Positions 17,420 to 27,447 of a stretch of 64,000 nt of DNA are shown here, one piece after another. Every line of letters starts with the position of its first letter. Positions within the stretch are counted from its first letter, which is position 1. Under the pieces are notes generated by a model. That model searched no databases and was not told the DNA's origin. It was given only the letters and a program-made list of their open reading frames with translations. Made by a program: the position numbers and the translations under genes. Source of the DNA: Propionibacteriaceae bacterium ZF39 (lineage in GTDB: Bacteria; Actinomycetota; Actinomycetes; Propionibacteriales; Propionibacteriaceae); contig CP154795.1 of NCBI GenBank assembly GCA_039565995.1, forward strand, positions 3,658,001 to 3,722,000, read 5' to 3'.

Positions 17420-18656
17420 CGCAGGTCGTCAGCACCTTCATCGCCCGCTCGACCTCGGCCAGGGGCGGCAGGGTTGGGGCGATGCGGAGGTTGGCGTCAT
17501 CCGGGTCGTTGCCATAGGGATAGGTCGCGCCCGCCGGCGTGAGTGCCACCCCGACGGCCTTGGCCAGCTCGACCACCCGCTTGGCGGTGCCGGGCACGAG
17601 GTCGAGCGACACGAAATAGCCACCCTTCGGGTCGGTCCACTCCGCGATGCCGAGGGGGCCGAGGTCGTGGTCGAGTGCGTTCCGGACGGCCTCGAACTTG
17701 GGCGCGATGATCTCCGCATGCTTCCGCATGTGGGCCTCGACACCGGCGGTGTCACCGAAGAACCGGACGTGGCGGAGCTGATTCACCTTGTCGGGACCGA
17801 TGGCGCGGACGAAGTCGCGCGCGAGATACCACTCCACGTTGGCCGGCGATGAGCCGAAGAACGACACCCCGCCTCCGGCGAACGTCACCTTCGACGTGGA
17901 GGCGAACACAAATGCCCGGTCAGGGTTGCCGGCCGCGGCACAGGCTTCGAGGATGTCGGCGAGCTCGGCCGGCTCGTCGGTCAGATGGTGCACCGCGTAC
18001 GCGTTGTCCCAATAGATCCGGAAGTCATCCGCGGCCGTCTCCATCGCGCCGAGCCGGCGTACGGTCTCGTCGGAATACGTGGCGCCGGTCGGGTTGGAAT
18101 ATTTGGGTACGCACCACATGCCCTTGACGCTGTCGTCGCTGCGCACGAGCTCCTCGACCACAGCCATGTCGGGCCCGTCATCGGTCATCGGGACGGTGAT
18201 CAATTCCACGCCCAGCTCGACCGAAACGGCGAAATGCCGGTCATAGCCGGGCGCTGGTGCGAGGAACTTCACCGGCTTCCCGCCCCAGGCATCCCGCCCG
18301 CCGGGCAGGGCGTGGAAGAACGACATCGCCACGCACTGGTGCATCAGCGCGAGGCTGGCATTGTCGCGGGCCACCAACTGATCGACGGGGACGCCCACGA
18401 GTGGCGCGAAGATTTCCCGCAGCTCGGTCAGGCCCGGGGCGGGCGGCCCATAGTTGCGGACGTCCACGCCCGAAGCCGTGTGATCACCGGGCTGCAGAGC
18501 CGTGAGCATGGGTTCGGACAGATCGAGCTGCTCCGCCGAGGGTTTGCCCCGGGTGATGTCGAGCTTCAGCCCGGCGGCTTCGAACTCGGCGTACGCCTCC
18601 CGGGCCCGGTCCGTTGCGGCCGCCAGGGCCTGACGATCGATCGCGTTCACATCCAT
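17388..18656 (-). CDS. PLP-dependent class I/II aminotransferase (aspartate aminotransferase-like, PF12897 type)
   Basis: This enzyme of 422 residues transfers amino groups using pyridoxal phosphate. The N-terminal segment LKLDITRGKPSAEQLDLS and the pieces NYGPPAPGLTELREIF, PKYSNPTGATYSD, YWDNAYAVHHL and ASTSKVTFAGGGVSFF (with the Schiff-base Lys) match the Aminotran_MocR group of stand-alone aminotransferases common in actinobacteria. I start it at MDVNAIDRQAL. It lies 13 bp after the DJ-1 gene on the same strand. Its last 32 bases overlap the end of the ABC-F gene on the other strand. Confidence 0.87.
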   Translation of the reverse strand: MDVNAIDRQALAAATDRAREAYAEFEAAGLKLDITRGKPSAEQLDLSEPMLTALQPGDHTASGVDVRNYGPPAPGLTELREIFAPLVGVPVDQLVARDNASLALMHQCVAMSFFHALPGGRDAWGGKPVKFLAPAPGYDRHFAVSVELGVELITVPMTDDGPDMAVVEELVRSDDSVKGMWCVPKYSNPTGATYSDETVRRLGAMETAADDFRIYWDNAYAVHHLTDEPAELADILEACAAAGNPDRAFVFASTSKVTFAGGGVSFFGSSPANVEWYLARDFVRAIGPDKVNQLRHVRFFGDTAGVEAHMRKHAEIIAPKFEAVRNALDHDLGPLGIAEWTDPKGGYFVSLDLVPGTAKRVVELAKAVGVALTPAGATYPYGNDPDDANLRIAPTLPPLAEVERAMKVLTTCVILATEETLG

Positions 18657-18669
18657 GACAGGTCCTTGG

Positions 18670-19386
18670 CTATCGCTTGCCGAGCAGCGCGACGACCTTC
18701 TCGGCGACATCCGCGGCGCTCGACGGGTTCTGCCCGGTGACGAGGCGCCCGTCGACGACGACCTTCGAGGCCATCGGTCGAATCGCCTTCGAATAGGACG
18801 CGCCCTCCTCCTTGAGCCGCTGGTGGAGCCGGAACGGGACGACCTTCGCGCGGCCGGCGAGCTTTTCCTCGGCCCAGCTGAAGCCAGTCACTTTCCTGCC
18901 CTTGAGGAAAGGCGCCCCGTCCGCACGACCTACGCCGATGAAGCCCGCCGGTCCGTGACAGACCGCAGACACGACCCCACCCTCGGCGTCGGTCCGTTCG
19001 ATGATCCGCGCGAGGTCGGCGTTGTCCGGGAAGTCGAACATCGTGCCGTGCCCCCCGGCGAGATAAATGGCGTCGAACTTCTGATCCGCCACCTCGCTCA
19101 GGCTCGGGGTCTCGGCGAGCAGGTCCATGAAGGCGCGGTCCTCGTAGCGATCGTCGGTGCCGCCCTGCTTGAGCACGAGAGCACCGAGGCTGACCGGGTC
19201 CAACGGCACCCGGCCGCCGGTCACGGACGCAATGACGACCTCGTGCCCAGCCTCGGTGACGACATCGTAGAAGTGGGTCAACTCGCCGAGCCACAGCCCG
19301 GTCCGGTAGCCGGCCTGATCGTATTCGGCGGTGCTCGTCACGACGACGAGGACCCTCTTGGGGCTGGTGCTCTTCTTCTTGGCCAT
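18670..19386 (-). CDS. DJ-1/PfpI (Hsp31-like) class I glutamine-amidotransferase-fold protein
   Basis: The 238-residue protein has the nucleophile elbow AVCHGPAG with Cys143 and His144, and an acidic partner at Glu35 in LWLGELTHFYD. This is the arrangement of Hsp31-type glyoxalase III and chaperone enzymes. AGGHGTMFDFPDN is the second conserved element. A GGAGGAGG site precedes the ATG of MAKKKSTSP. The likely role is protection from methylglyoxal or misfolding stress. It is the first gene of a pair with the aminotransferase. Confidence 0.86.
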   Translation of the reverse strand: MAKKKSTSPKRVLVVVTSTAEYDQAGYRTGLWLGELTHFYDVVTEAGHEVVIASVTGGRVPLDPVSLGALVLKQGGTDDRYEDRAFMDLLAETPSLSEVADQKFDAIYLAGGHGTMFDFPDNADLARIIERTDAEGGVVSAVCHGPAGFIGVGRADGAPFLKGRKVTGFSWAEEKLAGRAKVVPFRLHQRLKEEGASYSKAIRPMASKVVVDGRLVTGQNPSSAADVAEKVVALLGKR

Positions 19387-19467
19387 AGCGGCCTCCTCCG
19401 TGGCGGTGTCGTCATCCGACCCTACGGGTGGTGGATCGCGCGGCCGGAGGCGGCTGGTCGACACGCG

Positions 19468-19866
19468 TCACCGGCACGCCACTGCTTCCACCTCGAACAG
19501 GATGTCGGGCATGGCCAGGCCTGCGATGCCGATGACGGTCTGTGTCGGGGGCGTGGCACCGCGGCGGCCGCCCACCGCCTGGCCGATGACCCCGAGCTTC
19601 TCGAAGTCGATGCCGACCACATAGGTCCGGAGCTGGACGACGTGGGAGAAGTCCAGGTCGTGCGCCGCCAGAGCGGCCTCGACATTGGCGAAGGCCTGGT
19701 GGACCTGATCGGCGAACTCCGCGGAGACGACGTTGCCCTCGGCGTCCGAGCCGTATTGGCCGGCCACGAACACCAACTCGGCGCCGCCAGGAACCTGAGC
19801 CGTGTGGCTGTAGCCGAAGGGAACCGGATTGTGCAGATCGGCGGGATTGACGATGGTGTGCGACAT
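19468..19866 (-). CDS. RidA/YjgF-family enamine deaminase-like protein
   Basis: This 132-residue protein is of standard length for the trimeric Rid family, which hydrolyses reactive enamine/imine intermediates from PLP enzymes. The C-terminal region PPTQTVIGIAGLAMPDILFEVEAVA matches the family, but the usual catalytic Arg of RidA (in the R-x-x-V/P stretch) is not obvious, so it may belong to a non-RidA subgroup. The ATG of MSHTIVNPADL is 90 bp from the start of the divergent WYL-type regulator remnant. Confidence 0.8.
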   Translation of the reverse strand: MSHTIVNPADLHNPVPFGYSHTAQVPGGAELVFVAGQYGSDAEGNVVSAEFADQVHQAFANVEAALAAHDLDFSHVVQLRTYVVGIDFEKLGVIGQAVGGRRGATPPTQTVIGIAGLAMPDILFEVEAVACR

Positions 19867-19956
19867 GGTTGCGACCTCTCGTTTAGGGGTGGAGCACCAT
19901 CGTCGCGGCCCAACCCTGACAACCCATGTCAGTGTTTCTCGAATAATCTTCGGACC

Positions 19957-20867
19957 ATGCGCGCCAGCCGATTGGTCGAGTTGCTCGTGCGGCTCCAGCT
20001 GCACGGCGGCGCGTCCGCGACCGAGCTCGCCGAGGCGCTCGAGGTCTCGGTTCGCACGATCTATCGGGACGTCGAAGCGCTCAGCGCTGCGGGCGTACCC
20101 GTCTGGACCGAAACCGGCCGCAATGGTGGCATCCGGATCGACCCGGCGTACCGGATCGCAGGTCTCCCCCGGCTCGATCCTGACGAGGCGCGCGGTGTGC
20201 TGTTCGCCGCGGTCCCGGCGATCGGATCCTCATCGAGCCGACGCACTGGTTCATCCCGCCCGACGGCATACCGGCGCTGGCCGACGTTTCCCGCGCCGTC
20301 TGGGACTCGCGCGAGGCGGTGCTGACCTATCGCGGGGACGAGATACGCGTGCAGTTGCTGGGTCTGATCCTCAAGGGCGACAAGTGGTACGCCCTGGGGC
20401 GCGCGGGGCTGGACCCGAACCGCAGGTTGCGGTTGTTCCGACTGTCGCGGGTCGAGGCCATCACCGTGCTCGACCATCGGTTCGATCGGCCGCCGGACTT
20501 CGACCTGGCCCGCGAATGGGCTGCGCACCGGGCGGCATTCCTCGCCTCGATCCCCGAATACTTCGTGCACGTCCGCATCTCGCCGAGTGTCGAGCCGCTC
20601 CTCCCCACACTCGGCGAGGCTCGCACGACCGTGCCCCTGCCGTCCGACACCGAGCGCGACGAGCAGGGCTGGGCGCTGCTGCGGCTGCGGTTCGATCACC
20701 CGGAGTCGGCCCTCCGTCATCTGCTCGGCCTGGGCACCGGGGTCGAGGTGCTCGCCCCTCCTGACCTGCGCGAACGCCTGGCCACCGAGATCGGCCGCAT
20801 GGGTGAGGTCTACGCCGATTCCCGCCGCGGAAGCCACGAACCCGGGCCGCCTAGATTGGAGCCATGA
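19957..20867 (+). pseudogene. WYL-domain (YafY-type) HTH regulator, disrupted by internal deletion and frameshift
   Basis: The first frame encodes an HTH_11 domain (LVELLVRLQLHGGASATELA, VSVRTIYRDVEAL, TGRNGGIRID) and reaches LDPDEARGVLFAAVPAI. Near 20215-20222 the homology moves to another frame, which reads DRILIEPTHWFIPPDG and continues through the WYL domain (VQLLGLILKGDKWYALG) to the C-terminal extension. The segment normally joining the two parts, some tens of residues, is missing, so this is a deletion that is not a multiple of three. A functional full-length product is unlikely. The stop overlaps the next gene (ATGA). A sequencing or assembly error is the alternative. The intact gene would be expected to control the divergent ridA-like gene. 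Confidence 0.8.
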
Positions 20868-21487
20868 GCTACGGGATCAGGGCCAGGGTTGTGAACATCG
20901 AGGCGCTCGAAGGATTCTTCGGGAGCGGGAACGAGAGCTCGCTCAACCGGGTGTCCGGTTGGTTGAAGAACGTGTTTCCCCACCTCGATGCGGAGTTGCC
21001 CGACGCGCCGCCTGCGTACGAACTCCTGCGCGCGCTCGTGATGGACCCCGACTATCGGAACACGCAGGACGCCTGGACGCCCCAGCACTCCGCCAAGGCG
21101 ATCCGCTTGCTTGAGGCGATCACCGGCTGGTTCGGCGACCCGGACCCGCAGCCCAACCGCTCGTGGAGTGCGATGAACTACGGCTGGTTCGGGGCCGTGG
21201 ACGAGGCTCTGACCGCTGCCGGCTCGGACGCCCGCGCCTCGGAGCTGCTCGAGCCCCACAGCGTCGCGGGTCTGGCCGCGCCGATCGAGTTCCCGATCAT
21301 CCACGTGATGACGGCCGAGCGCGCCCGGGAGTGGCTGGCGAAGACTAAAGATCTGGACCTGTCGCGTACGCCGGCCCCCGAGCGCGCGGCCATCGAGGAG
21401 ATGCGGGACTGGATGGATTACACCGTGGACTGCGCCGAGCACTACCCGGCGTCACCGGGGAACAGCCTGCTCAGCTTCTATTTCTAG
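20864..21487 (+). CDS. Hypothetical cytoplasmic protein (207 aa)
   Basis: I do not recognise this family with confidence. The protein starts MSYGIRARVVNIEAL and is soluble, acidic and Trp-rich, with repeated SAMNYGWF, EFPIIHVM and DWMDYTVDCAEHY segments and no signal peptide. Similar short proteins in streptomycetes start with the same MSYG pattern and carry only DUF labels. Its ATG overlaps the stop of the regulator remnant, so it was probably part of that operon and may now lack normal regulation. It ends just before a strong palindrome. Confidence 0.7.
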   Translation: MSYGIRARVVNIEALEGFFGSGNESSLNRVSGWLKNVFPHLDAELPDAPPAYELLRALVMDPDYRNTQDAWTPQHSAKAIRLLEAITGWFGDPDPQPNRSWSAMNYGWFGAVDEALTAAGSDARASELLEPHSVAGLAAPIEFPIIHVMTAERAREWLAKTKDLDLSRTPAPERAAIEEMRDWMDYTVDCAEHYPASPGNSLLSFYF

Positions 21488-21498
21488 GCCAGAGGAGG

Positions 21499-21544
21499 AT
21501 TGGGTCCGGAAATTGCACCCATAGGTGCAAAAACCGGACCCAAT
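21499..21544. terminator. 46-bp near-perfect palindrome between convergent genes
   Basis: Arms ATTGGGTCCGG and CCGGACCCAAT are perfect. Inside them, after symmetrical AAA bulges, TTGCACC and GGTGCAA pair around a CATA loop. It lies 11 bp after the hypothetical gene and 6 bp before the end of cbbX. It would form a very stable stem from either strand and probably terminates both transcripts. Confidence 0.75.
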
Positions 21545-21550
21545 GACACC

Positions 21551-22540
21551 TCACCCGAAGTGGCTGCTGCCGCGGATGTCGTCGGCGGTCAGGGTCATGA
21601 GATCAGCCTTGGTGATGGGCCGGTCGAGGGCGACCAGCCGCCGGGCCTGGCGCAGCCGGGTCCGCTCGATGGCGTTGCGGACGCTCCGGGCGTTGGAGAA
21701 GTTGGGCTTCTCCCTGCGCAGGGTGAGATATTCATCGAACGCCTCCCGCGCCGGCTCGTCGAACACGAAGTTCTCCTTCTCCACCATCAGCTCGGCGATC
21801 TCCATCAGTTCGTCGTGGGCATAGTCAGCGAACTCGATGTGATGCGGCACCCGCGAGGACAGGCCCGGGTTGGCGGCGAAGAGGTCGCCCATGCGGTCGG
21901 CGTACCCGGCGAAGATCACCACCAGCGAACCACGCTCGTTCTCCATCTCCGTGAGCAGGATCTCGATGGCCTCCTGCCCATAGTCGCGCTCGTTCTCGGC
22001 CCGGAACAGGTAGTAGGCCTCGTCGATGAACAGCACGCCCCCGGCCGCCTTGGCGATGGCCTCCTTGGTCTTCGGCGCGGTGTGGCCGATGAACTGACCG
22101 ACCAGATCGTCGCGGGTGACGGCGTGGACCTTGGCGTTCCGGAGGTAGCCCAGCGTGTGCAGGATTTCCGCCATCCGCATCGCGACGGTGGTCTTGCCCG
22201 TGCCCGGGCCACCGGTGAACGACATGTGCAGCGTCGGCTTCGACGTCGACAGACCGAACCGCTCGCGCGCCCGGTCGACGAGCAACAGCGACGCGATCTC
22301 GCGTACGCGCTGCTTCACCGAGGCGAGCCCGATCAGCTCATTGTCCAGTCGCGCGAGCGTCTCGTTGACCTTCGTCGCGACGTCGTCGTGGGCCAGGTCG
22401 ATCTCGGCGTCGGCGGAGAGGTACGCCGGCTCGGCGGTTTCGGGCTCGGGCTGCGGAGCTGCCGGCGTACCCGAACCCGGCGCCCCTGCCGAAGCAGGAG
22501 CGCCGGGCCGATAGAAACCGAAGCCGGATTTCTGGGTCAC
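21551..22540 (-). CDS. cbbX: Red-type RuBisCO activase CbbX (AAA+ ATPase)
   Basis: This hexameric AAA+ motor removes inhibitory sugar phosphates from red-type RuBisCO by pulling on the C-terminus of the large subunit. The 329-residue protein has Walker [12 protein letters not shown], Walker [13 protein letters not shown], and the pore and sensor regions [13 protein letters not shown] and [15 protein letters not shown]. An extra N-terminal extension of about 50 residues is rich in Pro and Ala. The start overlaps the end of cbbS (ATGA). Order L-S-X on one strand is the classic arrangement. Confidence 0.96.
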   Translation of the reverse strand: MTQKSGFGFYRPGAPASAGAPGSGTPAAPQPEPETAEPAYLSADAEIDLAHDDVATKVNETLARLDNELIGLASVKQRVREIASLLLVDRARERFGLSTSKPTLHMSFTGGPGTGKTTVAMRMAEILHTLGYLRNAKVHAVTRDDLVGQFIGHTAPKTKEAIAKAAGGVLFIDEAYYLFRAENERDYGQEAIEILLTEMENERGSLVVIFAGYADRMGDLFAANPGLSSRVPHHIEFADYAHDELMEIAELMVEKENFVFDEPAREAFDEYLTLRREKPNFSNARSVRNAIERTRLRQARRLVALDRPITKADLMTLTADDIRGSSHFG

Positions 22541-23001
22541 GCGTGCGACCCGTTGCCGTTGCCGTTCGACCCGTTCCCGTTGGAGCCATAACGGGCGTCG
22601 GAGGGCCTGGTGGTGGCGTACGACTGGACGCCGTAGTTCTGGGCGCGCCCACCGAGCTCGGTGCGGGCGAGGATGAAGCCGGGCTCGTTGGCCGGGCGCT
22701 GCACGAGAAACGACAGCGCCGTGGTCTGGCGGCCGAGCGAGGCATCATAGGCATTGACGCGAACATAATGGTTCGGGAACGCCGCGCGGCATTCGTTGAT
22801 CTCGGCCATCACACCGTCCGGCTCGTCCAGGTCGAACAGGGGCAGGCCCCACATCTCCCAATAGACGTTCCGCGGATGGGGGTCGTCGGTGTATTCGACC
22901 GACACGGGCCACTCGTTGTCGAGGGCGTACTTGACCTGGAGCGCGATCTCCTCGTCGGTCAGGTCGGGCAGGTGGGCGAAGGTGCCGTGACGCAGGATCA
23001 T
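22537..23001 (-). CDS. cbbS: RuBisCO small subunit, red type
   Basis: The 154-residue subunit caps the L8S8 complex. It begins [22 protein letters not shown] and contains the typical [22 protein letters not shown] and [10 protein letters not shown] segments. As in other red-type subunits, it carries a C-terminal extension; here the last 20 residues are low-complexity Gly/Asn/Ser. It follows cbbL by 27 bp and overlaps cbbX by 4 bp. Confidence 0.96.
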   Translation of the reverse strand: MILRHGTFAHLPDLTDEEIALQVKYALDNEWPVSVEYTDDPHPRNVYWEMWGLPLFDLDEPDGVMAEINECRAAFPNHYVRVNAYDASLGRQTTALSFLVQRPANEPGFILARTELGGRAQNYGVQSYATTRPSDARYGSNGNGSNGNGNGSHA

Positions 23002-23028
23002 GTCTGTGTTCCTTTCCGAGCAGCGAGA

Positions 23029-24579
<1,551 letters not shown>

Positions 24580-24603
24580 TTAAGGGTGTGGTTCGCTTGC
24601 GGC

Positions 24604-25530
24604 ATGCTCCCCGACTTTCTCGACGAGTACGCCGGCCCGCCCGATGTGCCGGCCGCGCTCACCTGGTCGCGTCTGCGGACCTTCCTGGCGGTCGTCGAAT
24701 TCGGGGGTGTCGCTGCGGCGGCGGACCTGCTGCATGTCACGGCGCCGGCTGTGTCGGCCGCGGTCTCGGTGCTGGAGAACGAGCTCGGGACGAAGCTGTT
24801 CAGCAAGGCCGGGCGCGGGGTCGTGCCGACCGAGGCGGGGTTGGTGTTCGCCGAGCACTGCCGGACGCTGCTGGGGCTCGTGACCACCGCGCGGGAGGCC
24901 GTGCGGGACGCCGAGACCTCGCGCGTGCGCCTGGGCGTGGTCGAGACTGCGGCCGAGACGCTCTTGCCGGGACTACTGGCCTCGTTCACCCGGGCCCACC
25001 CGGGCGTGGAGCTCGCGATCCTCGTCGAGCCACGCGACGAGCTGTTCGTGCGCCTGGGGCATCACGAGCTCGATGTCGTGCTCGCCGGGCGCCCGCCGCG
25101 CGGCTCCGGTTTCGTGAGTCGCGCGACGCGGGAGAACTCACTGGTTCTCGTCGGCGCCCCGGGAGCCCGCAACGATGCCGTCTGGCTCCTGCGGGGCCAC
25201 GGCTCGGGGACACGCGAAACCGCATTGGGATTGCTGACCAGATTGGAGCCGCACCCGGGCGTACTCACGCTGGGAACGCAGGGTGCGTGCCTCGCCGCCG
25301 CGCGGTCAGGGCTGGGCGTGACGCTGGTGCATCTCGACGCCGTCCGCCGTGACCTCGCGCGGGGCGATCTGGTGGAGATTCGCCAGCGGGGTACGCCCAT
25401 GCGGCGCCCGTGGCACCTGTGCACCGGCACCCAGCCCAGCCGCGTTGCCGAGCTGCTGCTGGCCCACGTCACCGAGCCCGGAATGGCCGGCGAACATGCC
25501 TTCCGGGCCGTGGCTGACCTAGTGGGCTGA
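24604..25530 (+). CDS. cbbR: LysR-type regulator of the Calvin genes (CbbR-like)
   Basis: The protein of 308 residues has an N-terminal winged HTH (LTWSRLRTFLAVVEFGGVAAAA, HVTAPAVSAAVSVLENELG, PTEAGLVF) and a LysR substrate-binding domain starting at RVRLGVVETAAETLLPG. In known systems CbbR activates the divergent RuBisCO operon in response to metabolites such as RuBP or PEP. Position and orientation fit that role, so the name rests mainly on context. I use the ATG of MLPDFLDEY; a GTG five codons upstream is possible. It has an unusual 20-residue N-terminal lead before the HTH. Confidence 0.88.
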   Translation: MLPDFLDEYAGPPDVPAALTWSRLRTFLAVVEFGGVAAAADLLHVTAPAVSAAVSVLENELGTKLFSKAGRGVVPTEAGLVFAEHCRTLLGLVTTAREAVRDAETSRVRLGVVETAAETLLPGLLASFTRAHPGVELAILVEPRDELFVRLGHHELDVVLAGRPPRGSGFVSRATRENSLVLVGAPGARNDAVWLLRGHGSGTRETALGLLTRLEPHPGVLTLGTQGACLAAARSGLGVTLVHLDAVRRDLARGDLVEIRQRGTPMRRPWHLCTGTQPSRVAELLLAHVTEPGMAGEHAFRAVADLVG

Positions 25531-25531
25531 C

Positions 25532-26080
25532 CTACTTGGCGGTCTTCTTGGCCGCAGCCTTCTTGGCGGGAGCCTTCTTCGCCGCTGCCTTCTTGGCTGT
25601 GGCCTTCTTCGCCGGAGCCTTCTTTGCTGCGGCGGGGGCTTCTTCTGCGGCCGCCACCTTCGGCCTCAGGCCCGGGCCCCGCTTCGCGTTGGGGTTGGCC
25701 GCCACATTGCGCGGGGTGACGATCTTCTTGAGCTGGGGGTCCTTGCCGTCGAGGCGGATCGGGGTCGGTCCACCGATCTTGAGCGCCGAGACGAGATCGC
25801 GGCCCTCGGCCAGGGCGGCGTACATCGCCGGCACCCAGCGCTCGGGAGTCTCGACCGTCTCCCACAGGTTCGGCAGATCGCTCTCGTAGGCGGCACCGAG
25901 GGCGAACACGATCACGTGACAACCGTCCGGCACCTCGTCCGGCACCTCGTCCGCATTGACGACCCAGACATTGGCCTCGTCACCCTCGGTGAGGTTCTCC
26001 ATCACGATTCGGTGGGGCAGGGCACCACGCCAGAAATCGGCGGCCGGTCCGAAGAGGGCAACCCGTACGTCAGCAGTCAT
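25532..26080 (-). CDS. Hypothetical protein with histone H1-like Lys/Ala tail
   Basis: The first 140 residues look like a small alpha/beta domain (VRVALFGPAADFW, NVWVVNADEVPDEVPDGCHVIVFAL) with no family I recognise. The last 38 or so are a low-complexity tail of repeated AAKKAP/AKKA units, as in bacterial histone H1-like and HU-extended proteins, which suggests nucleic-acid or polyphosphate binding. The DNA in the tail has a period of about 15 bases. An AGGAG site sets the ATG of MTADVRV. Its stop is one base from that of cbbR, and it follows the two-component genes on the same strand by 124 bp. Confidence 0.75.
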   Translation of the reverse strand: MTADVRVALFGPAADFWRGALPHRIVMENLTEGDEANVWVVNADEVPDEVPDGCHVIVFALGAAYESDLPNLWETVETPERWVPAMYAALAEGRDLVSALKIGGPTPIRLDGKDPQLKKIVTPRNVAANPNAKRGPGLRPKVAAAEEAPAAAKKAPAKKATAKKAAAKKAPAKKAAAKKTAK

Positions 26081-26204
26081 CGACACTCCTAGAAACAGAC
26101 ATCATTGTCACGAATCCACCGTGATTATCCAAGGATCGAGGGTGCCTGCGCCCTTGGCAAGAGGTCACACGGAACGTGTCACCACGCGAACGCGGAGCCC
26201 CGCC

Positions 26205-27398
26205 TCAGGACCCCTGCGGCATGGGCAACTCGACCGTGACGGAGGTCCCGCGCCCGGGGTCGGAGTCGATCTGCAGGGAGGCGCCGATGAGCGCACACCG
26301 CTCGGCGATCGAGGTCAGCCCGAAGTGATCGGGCTGGGAGGCCGCCCATTCCTCGGTGCCCGGGAGCTTGGCCCGTGGATCGAACCCGATGCCGTCGTCG
26401 GTGGTCGACAGCACGACCGCGTGCTCGGTGCGCTCGAGCGTGACGACGACCTTGGCGGCCTCCGCATGCCGGATCGCGTTGCTGATGGTCTCCTGCGCGA
26501 TGCGGAACAGCGCCGCGGCCGCATGGTTCGACACGTCCGCGAACGCCGACTCGTCGTCCGCGCGCAGTTCGATCACCGTGTCGGGCGCGGTCTCCACCAG
26601 CGTCTCCACCGCCGCCACGAGCCCGTGATCGTCGAGCACCAGGGAGTGCAGACCCGTGATCGCGGCGCGCGTCTGGGCGTACGCCAGGTCGAGGAGGGCC
26701 TGGGCGGCCCCGATCTGTACGCCGACCTGCTCGAGCGCCGAGCCGCCCTCGCACGCTGCCTGCCCGCGACCCGGCGACAACTCCGCCGCGTTGAGGTGGA
26801 ACGACATCGACGCGAGCGCGGTGGTCACCCCGTCGTGGAGATCGAACGCGATCCGCCGGCGCTCGGCCTCCTGCGCGGAGATGGCCTGGGCGATGAGCCG
26901 ATCGCGCTCACCATGATGGGCATCGACAGCATCACGCAGCTGCTCGGCGTGGAGGCGCAGCCCGATCAGGTCGGCCACGGGTTGCCAGCGGCTGAGGTCC
27001 TCCCCGGAGAACGGTTCCTTGCGGTGCACGGCCACGACCGCGCGCGTCTGGCCGTCCAACGACCGCGCGGGCAAACACAGCCGGGCCACCGAGCCGGTTT
27101 CCCCCAGCCCCAGCAACTGGCGCAGGTCCGGGCTGCGCGGGGAGTCCGCGGCCATGTGAATCGCGTGGCCCATGACCGCGACCTGGCCGACGAGGCCCTG
27201 GCCGGCGGGGACACGCAACCGCTTCTCGGGAACCGCCCGGCTCGGAAACGCCCCACCGACCCGGAGCTCCGGCTGGTCGAACAGGAACACGATCGCCCCT
27301 GTCGCGTCCAGCGCCCGCGCCCATTCCCGCGCGACGACACCCCACACCGGGGTCGCCGCCCCGGTCAGGAGTTGGACCAGGGGCAGCGTGTTCACCAC
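26205..27398 (-). CDS. GAF-domain sensor histidine kinase of the NarL-partner type (HisKA_3)
   Basis: This soluble kinase of about 397 residues has an N-terminal GAF-like domain (from VQLLTGAATPVWG to RLHAEQL), a HisKA_3 region with EAERRRIAFDLHDGVTTAL holding the phospho-acceptor His, and a HATPase with ETISNAIRHAEA and DDGIGFDP, ending HFGLTSIAERCALIGASL. There are no membrane segments, so it probably senses a cytoplasmic or redox signal. The start is unclear: two adjacent GTG codons (27398, 27395) follow a GGAG-like site, and no ATG is in frame there. It follows the response regulator by 49 bp. Confidence 0.88.
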   Translation of the reverse strand: MVNTLPLVQLLTGAATPVWGVVAREWARALDATGAIVFLFDQPELRVGGAFPSRAVPEKRLRVPAGQGLVGQVAVMGHAIHMAADSPRSPDLRQLLGLGETGSVARLCLPARSLDGQTRAVVAVHRKEPFSGEDLSRWQPVADLIGLRLHAEQLRDAVDAHHGERDRLIAQAISAQEAERRRIAFDLHDGVTTALASMSFHLNAAELSPGRGQAACEGGSALEQVGVQIGAAQALLDLAYAQTRAAITGLHSLVLDDHGLVAAVETLVETAPDTVIELRADDESAFADVSNHAAAALFRIAQETISNAIRHAEAAKVVVTLERTEHAVVLSTTDDGIGFDPRAKLPGTEEWAASQPDHFGLTSIAERCALIGASLQIDSDPGRGTSVTVELPMPQGS

Positions 27399-27447
27399 GA
27401 TCCGCTCCGACTCTTGTTGGTCAGCGATCCGAGGACCCCGGCGTACC

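Noticed and set aside
25537-25650. CTTCTT-GGC repeats at about 15-bp spacing as a CRISPR array
   Set aside because: The repeats are continuous, without spacers, and encode the Lys/Ala tail of the hypothetical protein on the minus strand.
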